Origin: Trebouxia sp. TZW2008
Lineage: Eukaryota > Chlorophyta > Trebouxiophyceae > Trebouxiales > Trebouxiaceae
Assembly: GCA_002118135.1 (NCBI GenBank)
Contig: BDIU01000231.1
Span: 1 to 64,000, forward strand
Direction of reading: 5' to 3'
Length of the DNA: 64,000 bases
Part shown: piece after piece, positions 25,501-37,200 of the stretch
Position numbering within the stretch: position 1 is the first letter of the stretch
Layout: each line of letters begins with the position of its first letter
Notes under the pieces: model-generated
Told to the model about the DNA's origin: nothing
Databases searched by the model: none
What the model saw: only the letters and a program-made list of their open reading frames with translations
Made by a program: the position numbers and the translations under genes

Positions 25501-27067
25501 TCTGTCTGCGGCACTGTAAAATTGCAAATTTGCGCAAGTCTGCACGCCAAGGCAATTCTCTTTGCGCAATTTGCTCGATTGCAGGAGAAAGCAGACAGTA
25601 TTCACTGTATTGGTTGCGATGTTTTGAGCTTGTGGTCAGTTGCTCTGGTACTGCCTAGTCTTCACTCCACACTTGTAGCAGATGCGTAAGGCATAGCTTC
25701 TGACATTTTGGTCCTGTTTGTGCAGGTTTGGCCGCAAGTTCCTATTGATCCAGGGAGGTATCCAGATGACCGTGTGCCAGATCATCACCGCCATTGTGTT
25801 GGCCACCAAGATGGACAAGGCGACCGGCACCATGCCTGACGCTGCTGGCAAGACTGTGCTGGCCTTCATCTGTCTCTTTGTGGCAGGTGAGCTGCGTGAA
25901 GTCAGTCGCACTCAAATGCAGCAGCATATACTGGAGAGCTGCCATGCCTGTTGAAAGCATACGGTCTGCAACCGCACTTGCTTTCTTGATGGGCCCACTG
26001 CCCACTGCACAATTGTGCTCATTACAAGTTCACTGAGTTTGCTAGCATGCTAGCGTCAGCAGAGTTGAAAACCGTGCTGTTTGCATCTCCTGTCCGCAAG
26101 GCTGGTCATTGCCAGACAGAAGCACAAATTCTGATGGACTTGATCTGATATGCAGGTTTCTCATGGTCTTGGGGACCTCTGGGATGGTTGGTGCCTTCAG
26201 AAGTGCACACCATTGAGACCCGCTCTCCAGCTCAAGGCATCACCGTCTGCATCAACTTCCTCATGTCCTTCTTGGTCGGCCAGGTCTACCTGACCATGCT
26301 TTGCAAGTAAGCCATCACTTGTTCCTTTGCCGTGCTGCATCAGTCTCTGCCTGACTTTTGGGTCAAGTCTGTGAGTGCTGTCTGCTATTGATGCTTTCCA
26401 TACTGTTCTTTGTTGAGAAAGTGCTTCCTGTCATTGCTTGTTCATGTGAGTGCTTACCTGGGGCATATAATGCTAAGGTAGATTTGATGCACTCTGCGCA
26501 GGCATTGTGTGACTGGTCTCAATTGCTACTGTGTACTCATCCAACTTTCATATGTCCTCAGGATGGAGTGGGGTACCTACCTCTTCTTTGCTTTCTGGGC
26601 TGCTCTAATGACCCTGTACGTCATCTTCTTCCTGCCTGAGACCAAGGGAGTGCCTCTTGAGGAGATGCAGGTGCTGTGGGCCCGCCACTGGTTCTGGGGC
26701 AAGTTCGTCAGGAGTGACAAATCGGTAAGCATGAACCCTCGCATGTTAGCCATGCTAGTTGCTATGTCATGTAAAGAGGCTTGCTTATCTCTGTGGTGCA
26801 TTTTAGTGTCCAAGCCTGTGCAGTAGGGACATGTAGCTGCTTACCCGTGACCTGATAGATGCATTTGCTGCTTTGTAGCATGAAAATGGGCCCAGCAACA
26901 TGGTTTTGAATTGTTTCACTACCCAACAAATTCAGGATGCGTGTGATTGAAAGAGCTTCCATTCTGCAGTTGACTGACAGTGACAATGTTTGCTGCAGGG
27001 CATTGTCAACACTGGTGCTGTGATCACTGATGGGTCAGAGCAGGATGTTGTGAAGCCTGTGGCATAA
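22600..27067 (+). CDS. HUP-type proton/hexose symporter (sugar porter family)
   Basis: Eleven exons join in phase: 22600-22678, 22795-22911, 23052-23183, 23653-23834, 24109-24382, 24772-24884, 25235-25422, 25726-25886, 26156-26306, 26562-26724 and 26999-27067, giving 542 residues, the normal size. Sugar-porter signatures appear in order: GYDLGVTG (TM1), [79 protein letters not shown] and [11 protein letters not shown]. These match green-algal HUP and plant STP carriers, which import glucose-type hexoses with protons across the plasma membrane. The start ATG gives a hydrophilic N-terminus in phase with TM1. All junctions are GT-AG. Intron 6 holds an 83-bp duplication that reaches into exon 7. 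Confidence 0.95.
23404..23520. repeat. Short tandem repeat in hexose transporter intron 3
   Basis: Three degenerate units of roughly 45-50 bp, each with aatgactgcttac followed by a tattgc or gttgct block. It lies wholly inside an intron and has no coding role. Confidence 0.7.
25088..25247 (+). repeat. Tandem duplication of an intron end plus exon start (about 83 bp)
   Basis: The stretch ctcaaacacttgactt to cctgcagactgctg is present twice in a row, ending near 25161 and 25241. Each unit contains the intron 3' end, a TGCAG acceptor and the first bases of exon 7 (ACTGCTG). Only the second acceptor leads into the full exon at 25235. It is the simplest example of the duplication process seen throughout the window. 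Confidence 0.85.
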
Positions 27068-27988
27068 GGCAGCTTTTGTGGCGTTAGCACTGACAACATG
27101 AAACACAGAATTGCAAGCAGCTAGAGTGGCCCTCCTTTTGTGTGATCTTCCCCACATAGCTACTTCACATCCAGAAAAGTTTTGAGCGTTTAAGTTATCA
27201 GAAGTGAGAGCGTTTTTTTGGTTTTCCAAGCCATGCAGTTCGCCACTGAGCAGCTGCAGTTTTGCCTATGCTCTGGTCTGCTTTCCACCAGGGCCTTGTC
27301 CTCTTGTCTTTTCCTCTTTTGCTGAGCGGTTTTGCCAGGTGATGAGCTTTTTCCAATCATGGTGTAGCTTTGTGTGCAGTCTGCGCACACATAGCCAGTC
27401 CATGCAGACAATGCAGTCCACACCCACAAATTGGGAGGGCTTATATAACACTGCCATTTTGCTGGTTGCACTGTCGTCTTCAGTTGGAAGACATGGTCAA
27501 TTCTGTAACATCATGAATGATCACACCTCTGCAAGGCACTTTGTGCAAATGCCAGGCCGTCAAAGCACAATGCATGACATCAACTAATTGTAGTCTGTGT
27601 ATGGCTGCGTCCCTTGTGTACGCCAACAAGGCCTTCTTTGATGTGGTGTGTTTGAGGCTGGAGGTCACCTGGACATGAGGACTTTTGTGACACCACTCAT
27701 GCCTGAGCTGATGCATATTCCCACAGAATATAGATTTTACAGGTTGCTGCTGCTGCTGCTGCTTCACCTGTGTTGTACTGTGGTGTCTTTAAGACTTAGA
27801 GGTCACTTGGGCATGTACTGTGGTGTGTTTGTTGAGCAAAGAAGCCATGCATGAAGGTGCCATGACCGTTTAAGCCTCAAGATGCATTTGATGGCATGCT
27901 GCACGCAAGTTTGGCACGCGCGATACGCTCCTGCAACAACACGAAGCATTGCAAACATATCGGAACCATAACTTAGCTGGTCTGATAC
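27068..27988. other. Intergenic region with a dispersed repeat
   Basis: Holds the 3' untranslated region of the hexose transporter (TGTAA near 27504 could be its polyadenylation signal) and the promoter of the following gene. The dispersed repeat shared with 6990-7135 lies in it. No gene was recognised. Confidence 0.45.
27650..27775. repeat. Dispersed repeat, copy 2 (first copy near 6990)
   Basis: Contains gaggctggaggtcacctgg, gagctgatgcat, cacagaatatagat and a gctgctgctgct run in the same order as the element at 6990-7135. A second short echo (gacttagaggtcacttgggc) follows at about 27795. Function unknown. Confidence 0.6.
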
Positions 27989-29131
27989 ATGTTCTGCTCG
28001 ACCGCTGATGCCACAACCTGCGTTGCTGCTCTCTTGATCATCAGCTTCAGCGCGCGTGTTGCTGGACGCGAGTCGACGTTATCGCCCGGGCTTCATTTGC
28101 GTCGAGAAACACTGCGCTTTGACGTTGAGGGTGTACGGTACGCAGTGACACACACCGAGCGTTGGAAAGCTCAGGTCGCTCACAGTCTCTGATCTGCAGG
28201 TATGGCTTGCAGCATCTCAGGCCAAACACCGGCTACGAGGTCAGAGTGTCATATCCTGCCACAGTAAGCCGGCAGAAATCTCTTTAGTGCACTGACACAA
28301 AAGTGCAGTGGCTTCAACACCAGTTGCTGCAGGTCCCTAGCAAGGTAACCTTGCAACTGATCAGGGCTGGTGTGGAACAGCCATCCAACCAGTATAGGTT
28401 TGCCATGGCTAGTCAGTCAAGCTCATTGCAAAGTTCAAGCGCTGCTCCTGGCCGTCACAAGAGCAGCATTGAACAACAGCAAGCCATGTGCTGCTTGAAC
28501 AAACAGGCGGCACCTGCTAGACACAGAGAAGATCATATTTTACACAGACCATGATGGCTTGTACCAAGTACAAGGCTTGCTGCTGTTCTATTATGTTCTT
28601 TTGCTCTGCAGCAGGACCAACTTGCCATACTTGCTTAACAGTGTTGTGCCTCTATAGGGCAAGGAGCATGTCGTGGAAATGCAAGCAGCAGCTACAGGCA
28701 TACACAAGGATGGTCCTGAAGCAAAGCCAAAAGACTTTCTGTACAATATAGGTGTGTGGCACCACATAGCATGTCCATGTATCAATAATGCAGATAGCAT
28801 GGCACAATGTCATCTCAGATGTCCTGTTGACACATGTGACACATTGTTGTTACATGTGTCAACATGGCATGCATGGAACAGCACAAATCATAGCCATTCT
28901 GTAGTTGGAGGCTGCTTCTGTATGCACCTAGCAGGGTCATGGATCCCCACCAGCAAGCATGTAAATGCTGATCAGTACTTGCTCGCTTGTGCACTTCCTG
29001 AGAACCTGCTTTCTGAGCAATAAATCAGCACCTGCTGACAAGTTGTTGATGTTGCAGTTCTGGAGGAGCTTGTGCTGGGCATTCCAAAGGATGCAATTCC
29101 AGTGGTTGCAATGGTCATCATTGCAGTTGTG
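27989..29131 (+). CDS. Unrecognised small membrane protein with signal peptide and C-terminal TM
   Basis: Six exons join in phase: 27989-28137, 28200-28263, 28333-28397, 28507-28567, 28658-28751 and 29058-29131, about 169 residues. The N-terminus is a probable signal peptide (CVAALLIISFSARVAG). The lumenal part contains RFDVEGVRYGLQHL, NTGYEVRVSYPATVPSKVTL and TEKIIFYTDHDGL. The last exon encodes ELVLGIPKDA and then the hydrophobic stretch IPVVAMVIIAVV. The topology would be type I in the ER or a later compartment. The final junction is unclear: acceptors near 29300 or 29355 would both give a stop within one or two codons, so the protein probably ends just after the TM. I do not recognise the family. 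The phase consistency across five introns makes it a convincing gene. Confidence 0.72.
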
Positions 29132-30385
29132 GTGAGCTTGCACACTGTGTTCCTCAACAGTCTCTGCTTTTGTCTGACATCTCAAAGCACTGCACAATGC
29201 TGACGTCTGTGTTTGACAAACCCCAGATGTGACCCCTTTGACAGCTAGGCCTGTCCTCAAGGTCTATGTCCGTGCTTGTTTATGTTCTCTGTACTTCAGT
29301 AGGTGGAGTGTCAGTGAGCGATGCATCAGCATTACTTGTGTTGCTTTTGCATGCAGTGCTGATCTGCATGCCTACTCCAACTGCCATCAAATTGCCAGCT
29401 TAGCCTTGGTTGGCACCAGTGCATTGTATGACGGAGACAGCAGGTCTCTTGTGAAGAGTGTGCTTCATTGCTATGGCCGATATCTGAAACATTGACCATG
29501 CCTCTGTCATGGCAATTGAAATTTGACTACTCTGTGTGCTCTTCAGGGAGTCTGGCTGCTGGTGCCATGGTGGGTGGATGTTGCTGTTCCAGCAATGCTG
29601 AGGTTTATGGCTGCAGGAAGAGACAAGAAAGCAGAAGCTCATGAGAGCTAGTTGTTCACAGAGCACTGCAGCAGCTTTTGACTCAAAACCCTTGATAACT
29701 GCAGGATGCATTGTGTTCTCTGCATGGCCAGAAATGTCTGCTGCAACAGAATTGGTGAAATGCCTTAGGCTTGCTCCCATCAGCAGGAGAAAGCATGTGT
29801 GCCCCAAGCGTTGAAGTGCTGTGTCATTGAGTTGTTGCCACACAAACAACTCAGCTGCAACAGCCCATGAAGTTAAAGCATTGATATTGCATGATGTTGA
29901 GCTAAGGCAGTCGGTATGTCTCATTGTGAGCCTGGGTAAGGTATTGACGAGAGCACCATTGGTGTGTGTTGGTGTCCTGTGATGCAAATCGCCAACGATC
30001 TGTTCCTCAGCAAAGGAGCCAATGATGTTTCGGAGGTTCAGCAGCATTGCAACAAGGCACTCAGGCTGTGGCCTGCGTCACAGTATGCGTCACAGTATGC
30101 GTCCAGACCTCTTTGACAATTCTCACAAACAGCTGCGTCAATACAATGTCATGTCAAGATTTTGTAAGATTATGCATGTCAACAGGCTGCAACGAATCAT
30201 GCTGCAGTTGAGCCTCCCATACAAGAAGGCATCTTTACTCGTGGGATGTCTATGGCGTGTCAAGTCAGAAGTCGGGATCCAGGGCTGCCGCTCTTCACAG
30301 AGGCTACCTTGATGACGTTTAAGGGCACTTTCCTCTTCTTTCCAGAAGTCAGTAACAATGGGCAATATGAGCAAAAGTGTGCCAG
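29132..30385. other. Tail-to-tail region, no convincing gene
   Basis: Lies between the 3' ends of the membrane-protein gene and the RBM42-like gene. A long frame on the minus strand (29400-30047) lacks any domain, has no splice partners and reads as random composition. The tail of the upstream gene probably occupies the first few hundred bases. Confidence 0.45.
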
Positions 30386-32925
30386 TCATTTGTGGAAAAT
30401 GCCAGGCTTCTTAGCCTGGTTGCCCTGAGTGTCTCCTGCTTTTCGTTTGCCCTTGTATGCATTCTGGGGTGTTCGTTCTTGCCATGTGCTTTTCCTCAGT
30501 TTGCAAGGCCGATTGCCAATATACTTGCCGTCCATTTCTCTTAGTGCTTTTGCACCTTCCACAGCATCAGAAAAGCTGACAAAGCCATAGCCTGCAAGTC
30601 ATCCTTGATGGTCATTGATGATCAAAAAAAATTTGCAAAATACGCAAGAGTAAGGAGCATAGCTGCAGAGCGTTGCAGCAATCTTCTGCACATGACTTGT
30701 CATGTAACCTTCACATCACACCATGCAAGATAGCACTGCCGCAAGAGCTGCTTCACTCATCAAGTCAAGACGCAAACTTGATGCAGGATTGCATGTTGTG
30801 ATGACGTAAGAATGTGCAAGCTTTACATACAGTCACTTGCCTTTACTCTTGTTGGAGTGCTTATCCCTCACAATCTTGGCCTTCTGAAAAGAGGCATACT
30901 TTGTGAACGACTTGGTCAAGATGTCATCATTGACTTCATTGCCCATGTCGCCAACAAAGATGCGGAAATCATTTTCAGGCCACTCTGACAGCGTGGAATC
31001 ATACCACTTCTGACCAGCGGCTGCTCTAGGCACAGCCTTGGATCTGTCAATCTTAGGCTTGCCAACTTTCCCTTGGTTTTCCACATCTGCCTGCAGCATC
31101 AGCAGCGCGATCTACAAAACTTGTTTTGCAGTACACAGGCCTGCTGTTGCGTTTGGTCAAGTGACTGTGCATGAATTGCCTTTGCCTGGTGCAAAAGATC
31201 TGGGATGTGCATCAGCTGGCAATACCTCACATGCGGAGAAACACCAGTTGTGCAGAAGGTTGCTATCTGTGGAATGGCCAACTCAACCCTGCCTCCAATT
31301 CATTCAGCAACAGCATGACTGGATGACAATTTGCAGCAGCTGCATGAGAAAGTCTGCGCACATTGTTCTGCATATGCATCATTCAAGCGCACACCATACA
31401 CAGGCATACACATTCAACTTGATAGCAGCCATCATTACAGCTTGCGCAACAGACTGTGACGGTTGCTGTGCAGGCGGTACATGCAACGGCTGTTGAGGAT
31501 ACACACGCACAGGCTGAGCACAATAGGTTGCTAGGGTTGCAGCATACATCACATCATCATGCACGATCAACTGTGGAGCTTACTTTGATGGCAGCCATCA
31601 TCGCAGCTTGCGCGACAGACTGTGACGGTTGCTGTACAGGCGGCACATATGCTGGCTGCTGAGTATATACATGCGCAGGCTGAGCATAATAGGTGGCTGG
31701 GGCAGCAGCAGGGGCGTAGGTGGGGTAGGCAGGGGCTGCCTGCTGGGGGTACATTGGCTGTGAGGCATAGGGAAGCTGGTGTTGGGGTGGCTGTTGGGGC
31801 GCTGGATTTGGCTGAGGGTAGCTATGGTGTGGCGGTGCATAGGCCTGCAGCCACAGAGATCAGCACTGATGCAATGTTTGTTCTCGTGACATGTTGCAAA
31901 AGTTGAAGCCACTTAGCTGCAACAATAGGTAGCCCCGCAGGCAAATGATCGACAGTGACGTCAACAGACGACGCTTGCAAAACGGCCGCTCAACCGGTGA
32001 GAAGGTGCAAGGCATGCAGTGATTCTGAACTGTCACGCACGCATCTGCAGATATGTCTTTGCACACACACATATAACCCTGACCGAGTGGGTGCACAGCA
32101 GCAGGGATGCCATCAGACGCATGATCAGGTGATTGCTACCCTCAGAGTATGTCTGACAGTAAACGTACAGAGACTTTGTGGCACTGCACTGACACTGGGT
32201 TGCATTTTCTTGTGCAAGATTTGCAGGCTGTCTAGCAAAACGATAAAAACACTCTCTAAGTCAATGCCAATAGAGATGTTACAGGGGACCACAACAAAGA
32301 CAGTCAGACAAAAAGCTTTGGCAATGCAGGACATGTCTGCAATCACCTGTGATGTTGCTCCACCTTGTGCACTTGATGAGGCAGCAGCATGTTGTGGCGG
32401 AGGTAGAGAGGCTGCAGCAGACACGCCACACCTGAGATGCTATTCAGCAGGCAATCCAGCTGCTGTTATGCAAGTGTGCAACTTGTATATTAAGCTCTGT
32501 CAGTTCATGTGTGTGTAGCGGCACAACACCTGTCTTGAATTGAAAGCAAACAGGCATTGCTGCAATTTGCAAGCGGGAGAGTTGCAGCCCATGCACCAAC
32601 CTGGTGAGGCATATTGAGGGCCAGAAGCTTGTGCTGCATATCCATTGCTGACAGCTCTCGGGGGCGGGCCTGGCAAGGGTGCTGCCTATAAGCAGCACAG
32701 GCGGCCCTGTCAGGCAGCACACGGATCACCAAAGCCCTTGCTGAGATACAAGAGTACTGAGACAAGGTATGTAGCAGTGAGTGCAAGACTGCTCACCTGG
32801 CCTGAGCTGTGGGCAGGTTGGAACGCGTGAGGAGGCGGCGGTATGGCAGGTGCACTTAGAGCGGACTGTGAGCTGGCTCTGATCTCAGCCTCGAAGCGTG
32901 CAAGCTCGGACTCGAGGTCCGCCAT
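30386..32925 (-). CDS. RBM42: RBM42-like RNA-binding protein (single C-terminal RRM)
   Basis: Starts MADLESELARFEAEI at 32925, the hallmark N-terminus of RBM42 orthologues; exon 1 ends at 32797. Middle exons encode Pro/Gln/Ala/Tyr-rich sequence (for example YPQQAAPAYPTYAPAAAPA and QQPSQSVAQAAMMAAIK, about 32430-31580). The RRM is split over the last two exons: 31090-30841 (RNP2 FRIFVGDMG) and 30591-30386 (RNP1 within YGFVSFSD), ending KKPGIFHK and stop. RBM42 is a nuclear and stress-granule protein associated with mRNA processing and the tri-snRNP in other eukaryotes. The final intron uses a GC donor (G|GCAAGT), required to give SKGYGFVSF. Some middle exon boundaries are unresolved. It is divergent from the GCN5 gene. 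Confidence 0.9.
31420..31760 (-). repeat. Two tandem copies of the RBM42-like Pro/Gln-rich exon
   Basis: The 3' part of the exon (HVYTQQPAYVPPVQQPSQ then SVAQAAMMAAIK plus donor) recurs about 168 bp downstream in gene direction as VRVYPQQPLHVPPAQQPSQ followed by SVAQAVMMAAIK. Both could be spliced and would only lengthen the low-complexity linker. Confidence 0.85.
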
Positions 32926-34250
32926 ACCAAGCTGAGCTCAGATGATCAAGTTTGCCAGAGAGGCAAGAATGTAGGACAGATAGAGGATGTGGTGCTGACT
33001 TGCAACAACGAACTTGAAGTGCGGCGCAGCGTCCTCTGGATATTGCCGAGCAGTTTTCTTATGAGCAAGTTGCTTTGCTATGAGCAAGGCGCTGCTGGAG
33101 GAGATGAATCGACGCTGCTTTCCTGAAGCTGCGCAGCTGACGAGCCTGAAATTTGACTGTCTCTTTTTGCGCAAGGTGGCTTCAGCAGGGCCTTTTCGCC
33201 CTGTTTGATCTGTTCCGAATAACGCTCGAAAGACCAAGCTTGGAGTCGGCTCCTCGACAGCGCCAAGTCAAAGTCAACGTCTTGTGATCTAACGGTTTGT
33301 CTGACGCGCTGCGTCCACGGCTGTTGAGATCATCACCAGACAGCAACGTGTATGCATTGGCGCAGCCAGAGATTGATTTAGGCGAGGGCCATCTCTCGCC
33401 AAAAATCAGGTATCACCCTTGGTCCTGACTGGCCTTGCTCTGCTTTAGTGACTGCTTGGAATGGATAGAACTTGCAAAACTGATAGTACGCAATGTCTCT
33501 GTTCAGTGCACATAAATACCAAGTGATTGAGATGGACATATTCTGGCGCATGACCTGACATGCTGGCTCACTTTCAAACACCTGCAGGCTCCTGCGTTAC
33601 TGACCTGACAGCAGCTTGAATCAGAGCAGCAGTTGTTGCAGTTTGAATAACACGCTCTGTCAGTTTAGACAAGCAAACATGCGGACCTTGTGAGATCTAC
33701 ATGACCATCAACATTGATTCCAGCTGATGACTGAACAAAGCGCTCTCAGCGTGCCACCTTGCCAGCAGCACAGCCACACTGTATAAACCTGGCCATCAGC
33801 AGCATCACATGCTTGGCGATGACAGGAGCCGCTGCCAAGAGACGGAAGCTGACACGGCAGTCTGAAAGTGACGCACAGGTGTGACATAATCAGAGCATTG
33901 TGCAGCCTTTGTTGTGACATTGTGTTTCTCTGTCATGACTCCCTGCTGTTGCATGCTCTGCTGCATCAGTGACTGTCATACCTTGCAAATTGTGTATCAA
34001 GATTGCTTTGCTCAATGTCATTCACTACAAGGCTTCTTGACATTGACATTTTAAGGTGTTGTCATATGCATGGCATCATATAGCCGTCATGATAGGTGCT
34101 GTCATCACGTCATCATAACGCTGAGCAAGGTACTGCACTGTACAGTACATACAGTACACTGTGTTTTGTATTGCTGTATGCATGTCACAGTATCATTCGT
34201 CTTATGGTGTTATACGTAGCGGTCAACAAATGCATCTTTTCAATGTGCAG
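32926..34250. other. Divergent region between RBM42-like and GCN5, with a possible GCN5 first exon
   Basis: The long GCN5 exon opens with an acceptor at 34250, so upstream exon(s) must lie here. One candidate is an ATG at 33080 giving MSKALLEEMNRRCFPEAAQL and a GT donor at about 33175. It is unproven. Both promoters should also lie in this interval. Confidence 0.35.
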
Positions 34251-37200
34251 GACAGTGTTGAAGCAGAGTTGTCGGAGCCTCAGGATGCAGCTGCACCTCA
34301 ACACCACCCAAACATAGTCAGCATAAATGGCAACGGCAACAGCCTGCACCATGGCACAGATTCCAGGGACGTCAGCAAAAAGCAGTTCCCAGCATATCCA
34401 TTCTTCAACGCTGACAGTGCAAGACTGTATCCTGAATGGAGCCTGCCTGAGCCTGTGGCAGTACCAAGGGCAGTCAATGGGGCTCTTTGGGACTCGCCCT
34501 GGCTTCAGCAACAGGATCATCATCAAGCAAAACCTCATCAGGCAATTACTGCTGACCAATCTGAAAACGATGGCAAATTCAATGCACCCACAGCTTCTGC
34601 TTCCTATCAGCATGAGACATTGCCTACGCCAACAGCACAGTCGCAACCATCTGGCGCAGCAGCAGGACAGAGGCAGCACGCAAATCAGCCAGAGGCGGCC
34701 AGTGCTCAAGCTGAGTCTCAGCCTGGGTGCTTACAACACAGCCAGCATCCAAGTGTCAGTCAAGTCACTCTTGCACAGCCTGACCCATTTTCTGCTGCTG
34801 CTGGAGAGCGCATGGCACATCCCTTTACACAACCAGGCCAGGCTGATCCTCAGTCGCTGCTGACACAGCCTCAAGGGCTTGCTAACAGTCACCTGTTGCA
34901 TGCTGCAACAGACAGCTTGCAAGGACAAGGCCTGCCCCCCTCATCACATCAGCAGCTGCTGTCCCAGCAGCAGCAGCAAGCTCATCTAAGAGAGCAGTCC
35001 CACCAACAGCCGCATTTGCCAACTCCAGGTGGTGATTTGTCACATGACACACATCTCAGGCATCAGCAGCCTGGGGCAGGGCCTTCAGGCACAGAGCAGC
35101 TTCCCACAAGCCTCAAGACTGGGGCAGCGCCTTCAGACACAGAGCAGCTGCCCTCTGGCTTCAGTGGTGGGGCAGGGCCTTCAGACACAGGGCAGGTGCC
35201 CGCAGGTCTCAGTGGTGGGGCAGGGCCGCTGGACACAGGACAGGTGCCCAGCGGCCCTAATGTAGGGGCCTACTCACAGAGGGAGTTATTCCTGCAGAAC
35301 ATGGAGCAAGCTGGGGATATGTCCTTTGAGTATGTGCTGAATGATGGACAGCGGCATAACAGCATATGGTGAGATTCTCACAGCACCATCATGCCAAAAT
35401 GTTGCTGAATGTTTGTTGCTGGGCCCTGCTGAAGAATTGCCCTGTGCTGCATATTGTGCATCATGTGCTTGATGTCATCATGTGTTCCTCAGCTTGACTA
35501 CATCCAGCCCAAGTCCCAAATCACTTGCTTGTTAGGCGTTGTGGGTCTATTGCTTGGGTGGTGCTGCAAGGCGAATAAGCAAGCATGACATACAGCCCCT
35601 TTGCCCTCAAATGCTTTGGAGATGTCATCACCCATGTTTTCTGTGGGCTCAGAGCAACAAACAATGCCTGCCCTCAATCTGTCTTGTCTTCTGCAGGCTT
35701 ATTGCATTGAAGGATATCTTCTCCAAGCAGCTGCCCAATATGCCGCGTGAGTACATTGCTAGGCTGATGCTAGACAGGCAGCATTGCTCAGCAGCCATAA
35801 TCAGCAGGCTCATTCTGTACAGATGCATGTGCCCACAGTTGGTCGTGTTCTCTGCAGGCTCATTGCACTGAAGAACATCTTCTCCAAGCAGCTGCCCAAC
35901 ATGCCGCGCGAGTACATTGCTCGACTAGTGCTAGACAGGCGGCATCGCTCAGTGGCCATTGTACGGCGGAAACTGAATGTGGTTGGTGGCATCACCTATC
36001 GGCCTTTCCACCAGCAGAGGTTTGGGGAGATTGCCTTCTGTGCTGTCACTGCCAATGAGCAGGTCAAGGGCTTTGGCACGCGGCTCATGAACTACACCAA
36101 GGTATGCTGTCATGCAGCAAGGACATCTTTCTCTACTTCAGACACATTTGAGGCATGAGTACAATGGCATCACAAATGCACCTTTGAATGTGCATCAGCA
36201 AAGATTTGGGAAGACTGCCTTCTTTGCTGTCCTTGCCAACAAGCAGGTCAAGGGCTTTGGCACGCCGCCCATGGACTACACCAAGGTGCAGGATTGCACA
36301 TGGCGCACATCTTTCTTGGTTTCATGCACACTTTAGGCCTGGACATGAACTGCAAGTACGCTTGATGACAAGCATGTCAGATGACTGTGGTGTTCTGGCT
36401 TGCTAAACTGTCCAACATTTCTGCAGTGCCCATTCATGTCAAGACGTTTGAATATACTCAAACTCAAGCCACAAATGGAGTGTTTACAGATCAGCGTCAC
36501 TTACTGCAGAGCTTGAGAAGACCGTTGTAGCTGTATGTTTCATGTCATGAGTATGTAAGTGCCCATCAACGTCAGCGTTAAGGCATCAAGTACCATGCAG
36601 GAGCACCTGGCTTTTGTCTGCACCTAGCAGGGCCATGCAACCTCAATGTCAAGGATGGAAACGATGAACAGACTCAGGACCAGCTGACTCGTTCCCTGAC
36701 CAACGCCCAACAGAGACAAATTGGACTTGACAGACAACAACCTCAAGGCGATTGCTCCCAGACAGACGAACCTCACTGTGTGGATGTCAAAGATCAGAAA
36801 TTGCCTGTTGAGTTCCACCAATAACACGAATGAACTCTCAAACTCTGCAGGAGTATGCCAAGACTCAGGACCAGCTGACGCACTTCCTGACCTATGCTGA
36901 TAACAATGCGGTGGGCTACTTTGCCAAACAGGGGTTCACTAAGGAGATCACTCTGGAGCAAGAGTGGGTGAGTCACTCCAAGTTCACCCCACCTGCCAGG
37001 CCCCAAATCCCCTCCGTTTCTTTGTCTTTGACAACTGACATCTGCATTCAATACAGCAGTATCTGCTTGGTCTCATGCTAAGGTACAGCAGGCAATTATC
37101 AACAAAGCCACCTGCCCCAACAACATTTCAGCTTGAGCAAATGGCACTGAGCATACAGACAGTAACATTATGTCATATCTATGTCATCCCAGATCTGCAC

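Noticed and set aside
29400..30047. Long minus-strand ORF of 215 codons as a gene
   Set aside because: No domain, no splice partners, composition like random translation, and it lies in a tail-to-tail gap.
33078..33266. Minus-strand ORF starting MALSRSRLQAW as a gene
   Set aside because: It has no recognised domain and overlaps the likely promoter or first exon of GCN5 on the other strand.
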